Shown here piece after piece: positions 62,750 through 64,000 of a stretch of DNA of 64,000 bases; within the stretch, counting starts at the first letter, position 1, and each line of letters opens with the position of its first letter. Where the stretch lies: contig NZ_JABEDH010000002.1 of NCBI RefSeq assembly GCF_029285175.1, forward strand, positions 248,001 through 312,000, written 5' to 3'. The translations under genes and the position numbers were made by a program. Below the pieces are notes generated by a model. It had not been told where the DNA came from and searched no databases. It was given only the letters and a program-made list of their open reading frames with translations. The stretch is from Sulfitobacter sp. M05 (GTDB lineage Bacteria; Pseudomonadota; Alphaproteobacteria; Rhodobacterales; Rhodobacteraceae).

Positions 62750-64000
62750 TCAGCGGTTGCCGCCGGTCTGTTCGCCAGCACCACCGCCACCAGAACCACC
62801 ACCAAAGATGTCGCGCAGGACCTGATCAATAATGGTACCCTCGTCACGTCGCGGTTGCGGGGCCGGTTCAGGCCCGGTTTCCCCCATCCCGCTCAGCGGG
62901 ACAGGTGCTGACATCGGCAGAGGGTTCTGCGGCAGACCCGCGTGAATCCGGATCATCGCCTCGCGCCAGATATCCGTCGGCAGGCCCCCACCCGTGACAC
63001 CCTTGAGCGGGGTATTGTCATCATAGCCCATCCAGACGCCCGCGACGTAATCGGCAGAGAACCCGATAAACCACGCATCTTTTGCCGCCGAGGTTGTGCC
63101 GGTCTTGCCCGCCAGTTCACGCCCGTCAAACTGCGCCCGTTTGCCAGTCCCCTCCGAAATCACCTTCTCCATCATATAGACCAACTGGCGCGCGGCACCT
63201 TCCTGAATGACCCGTTCACCGATACCGCCCCCGCGCCCCATCAGCGGCTCTGGATCGCCTTTCAAGGAAAGCTCGACCAACCCGTAAGGCGTGACAGATG
63301 ATCCCCCATTCAGGATACCGGCATAGGCGCCTGTCATCTCAATCAGCGTACTTTCAGAAGCCCCAAGCGCCAGCGCCGGACCAGCAGCCAGATCGCTTTG
63401 GATGCCAAACTGCGAGGCAACCCGACTGACCAACTCGCGACCAACGCTTTCGGAAATCTTGACCGCAGGAATGTTCAACGAGTCCTTTAGCGATTCAGTA
63501 AGCGTCACGATCCCCTTGAATGTGTTTGTATAGTTGCGCGGGCACCATTCGCCAGATCCGGGGATATTCTGACAATAGGGCGCATCTTCAATCAGATCAT
63601 TGGGCGAATACCCCAAATCAAGAGCCGCAGCATAGACAAAGGGTTTGAAGGCCGATCCTGTCTGACGCAAAGCTTGGGTGGCGCGGTTGAACACCCCGGA
63701 CACTTTTGTTTTGCGCCCTCCCACCATCGCCCGCACCGCGCCGTCAGCAGACATGATCACAATCGCCGCCTGCGCCTTGGAGCCCTGGCGAACCTTGTTG
63801 TCGAACACCCATTTCAGCCCCTCTTCGGCGGCCAGTTGAATGCGCTGATCCAATGTTGTGGTGATCTGCATGTCCGAGGTTGTCGAACGGATAAAGTCGG
63901 GAATCTCTGAGATCATCCAATCGGCAAAATACCCGCCCACCTGCTTTTCCGCCTCGGCAGAAAGCTGGGCGGGATTTGCCTGTGCATCCGCCGCTTCGGC
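62750..64000 (-). CDS. mrcA: Penicillin-binding protein 1A, C-terminal part (N-terminus beyond window)
   Basis: The frame is open to the window edge (417 codons seen), the missing part being the transglycosylase domain. The transpeptidase domain has the Ser nucleophile in RQTGSAFKPFVYAAALD, KISESVGREL as SxN region, and LAGKTGTTSAAKDAWFIGF as KTG box. The tail is Gly/Pro-rich (GGGSGGGGAGEQTGGNR). Makes peptidoglycan cross-links during growth. The N-terminal part seen (QVGGYFADW) matches the linker region of PBP1A. Confidence 0.92.
   Translation of the reverse strand, partial: AEAADAQANPAQLSAEAEKQVGGYFADWMISEIPDFIRSTTSDMQITTTLDQRIQLAAEEGLKWVFDNKVRQGSKAQAAIVIMSADGAVRAMVGGRKTKVSGVFNRATQALRQTGSAFKPFVYAAALDLGYSPNDLIEDAPYCQNIPGSGEWCPRNYTNTFKGIVTLTESLKDSLNIPAVKISESVGRELVSRVASQFGIQSDLAAGPALALGASESTLIEMTGAYAGILNGGSSVTPYGLVELSLKGDPEPLMGRGGGIGERVIQEGAARQLVYMMEKVISEGTGKRAQFDGRELAGKTGTTSAAKDAWFIGFSADYVAGVWMGYDDNTPLKGVTGGGLPTDIWREAMIRIHAGLPQNPLPMSAPVPLSGMGETGPEPAPQPRRDEGTIIDQVLRDIFGGGSGGGGAGEQTGGNR

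Overview
The window reads as chromosomal DNA of a marine Roseobacter-group alphaproteobacterium (Rhodobacterales). The evidence is a complete taurine dissimilation locus (tauABC, tpa, tauR, xsc, pta, a TauE-like exporter) joined to a SoeABC-type sulfite dehydrogenase, a Hint-domain protein and an M10/RTX-type secreted protease of kinds common in this group, a split MnmC system, and dense GC-rich coding with many 1-4 base start/stop overlaps. I saw no rRNA, tRNA, CRISPR array, phage or plasmid replication gene.

Layout. 1-1939 (minus) is the N-terminal part of a secreted protein built of 100-residue Ig/PKD-like repeats, with near-identical 300-bp DNA units. 2.5-9.0 kb holds a DUF2322 protein, a glutathione transferase, a small membrane protein, a MITE-like inverted-repeat element, the selenium pair mnmH (selU) and an oxidoreductase-selD fusion, and a MarR regulator. 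9.4-11.5 kb is a DEAD-box RNA helicase. 11.6-29.6 kb is the taurine/sulfite region: tauCBA (minus), an M10 protease, tpa, a small lipoprotein, an orphan BrnA-like gene, tauR, then xsc-pta-tauE-soeABC in one direction. 29.7-64 kb is housekeeping and mixed metabolism: dapA, slt, an EamA permease, mnmD/mnmC2, an acyl-CoA hydratase-like gene, VOC, FMN reductase, OmpA proteins, an AraC-MGMT fusion, nth, a PfkB kinase, rppH, fadH, a Hint protein, a LysR regulator, sfsA, map, an aminotransferase, rsmD, a ferredoxin-reductase-like flavoprotein, a peroxiredoxin, mscS, phhB, a DUF482 protein, GDPD, RidA, a type I secretion ABC/adaptor pair, and the C-terminal part of a class A penicillin-binding protein cut by the window end.

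How it works together. Taurine enters through TauABC. Tpa transaminates it to sulfoacetaldehyde, and Xsc splits that to acetyl phosphate and sulfite. Pta makes acetyl-CoA. Sulfite is either exported (TauE-like) or oxidised to sulfate at the membrane by SoeABC. TauR, a MocR-type regulator, probably binds the boxes YTGGnCCTAM that I find as direct repeats with an exact 23-bp period upstream of both tpa (two boxes) and xsc (three boxes).

Most notable non-gene structure. A palindromic element of about 90-100 bp occurs three times (about 5.6, 19.1 and 35.3 kb). Each copy sits between two convergent genes and supplies stop codons to the flanking genes. A separate 156-bp element with about 30-bp terminal inverted repeats lies upstream of mnmH.
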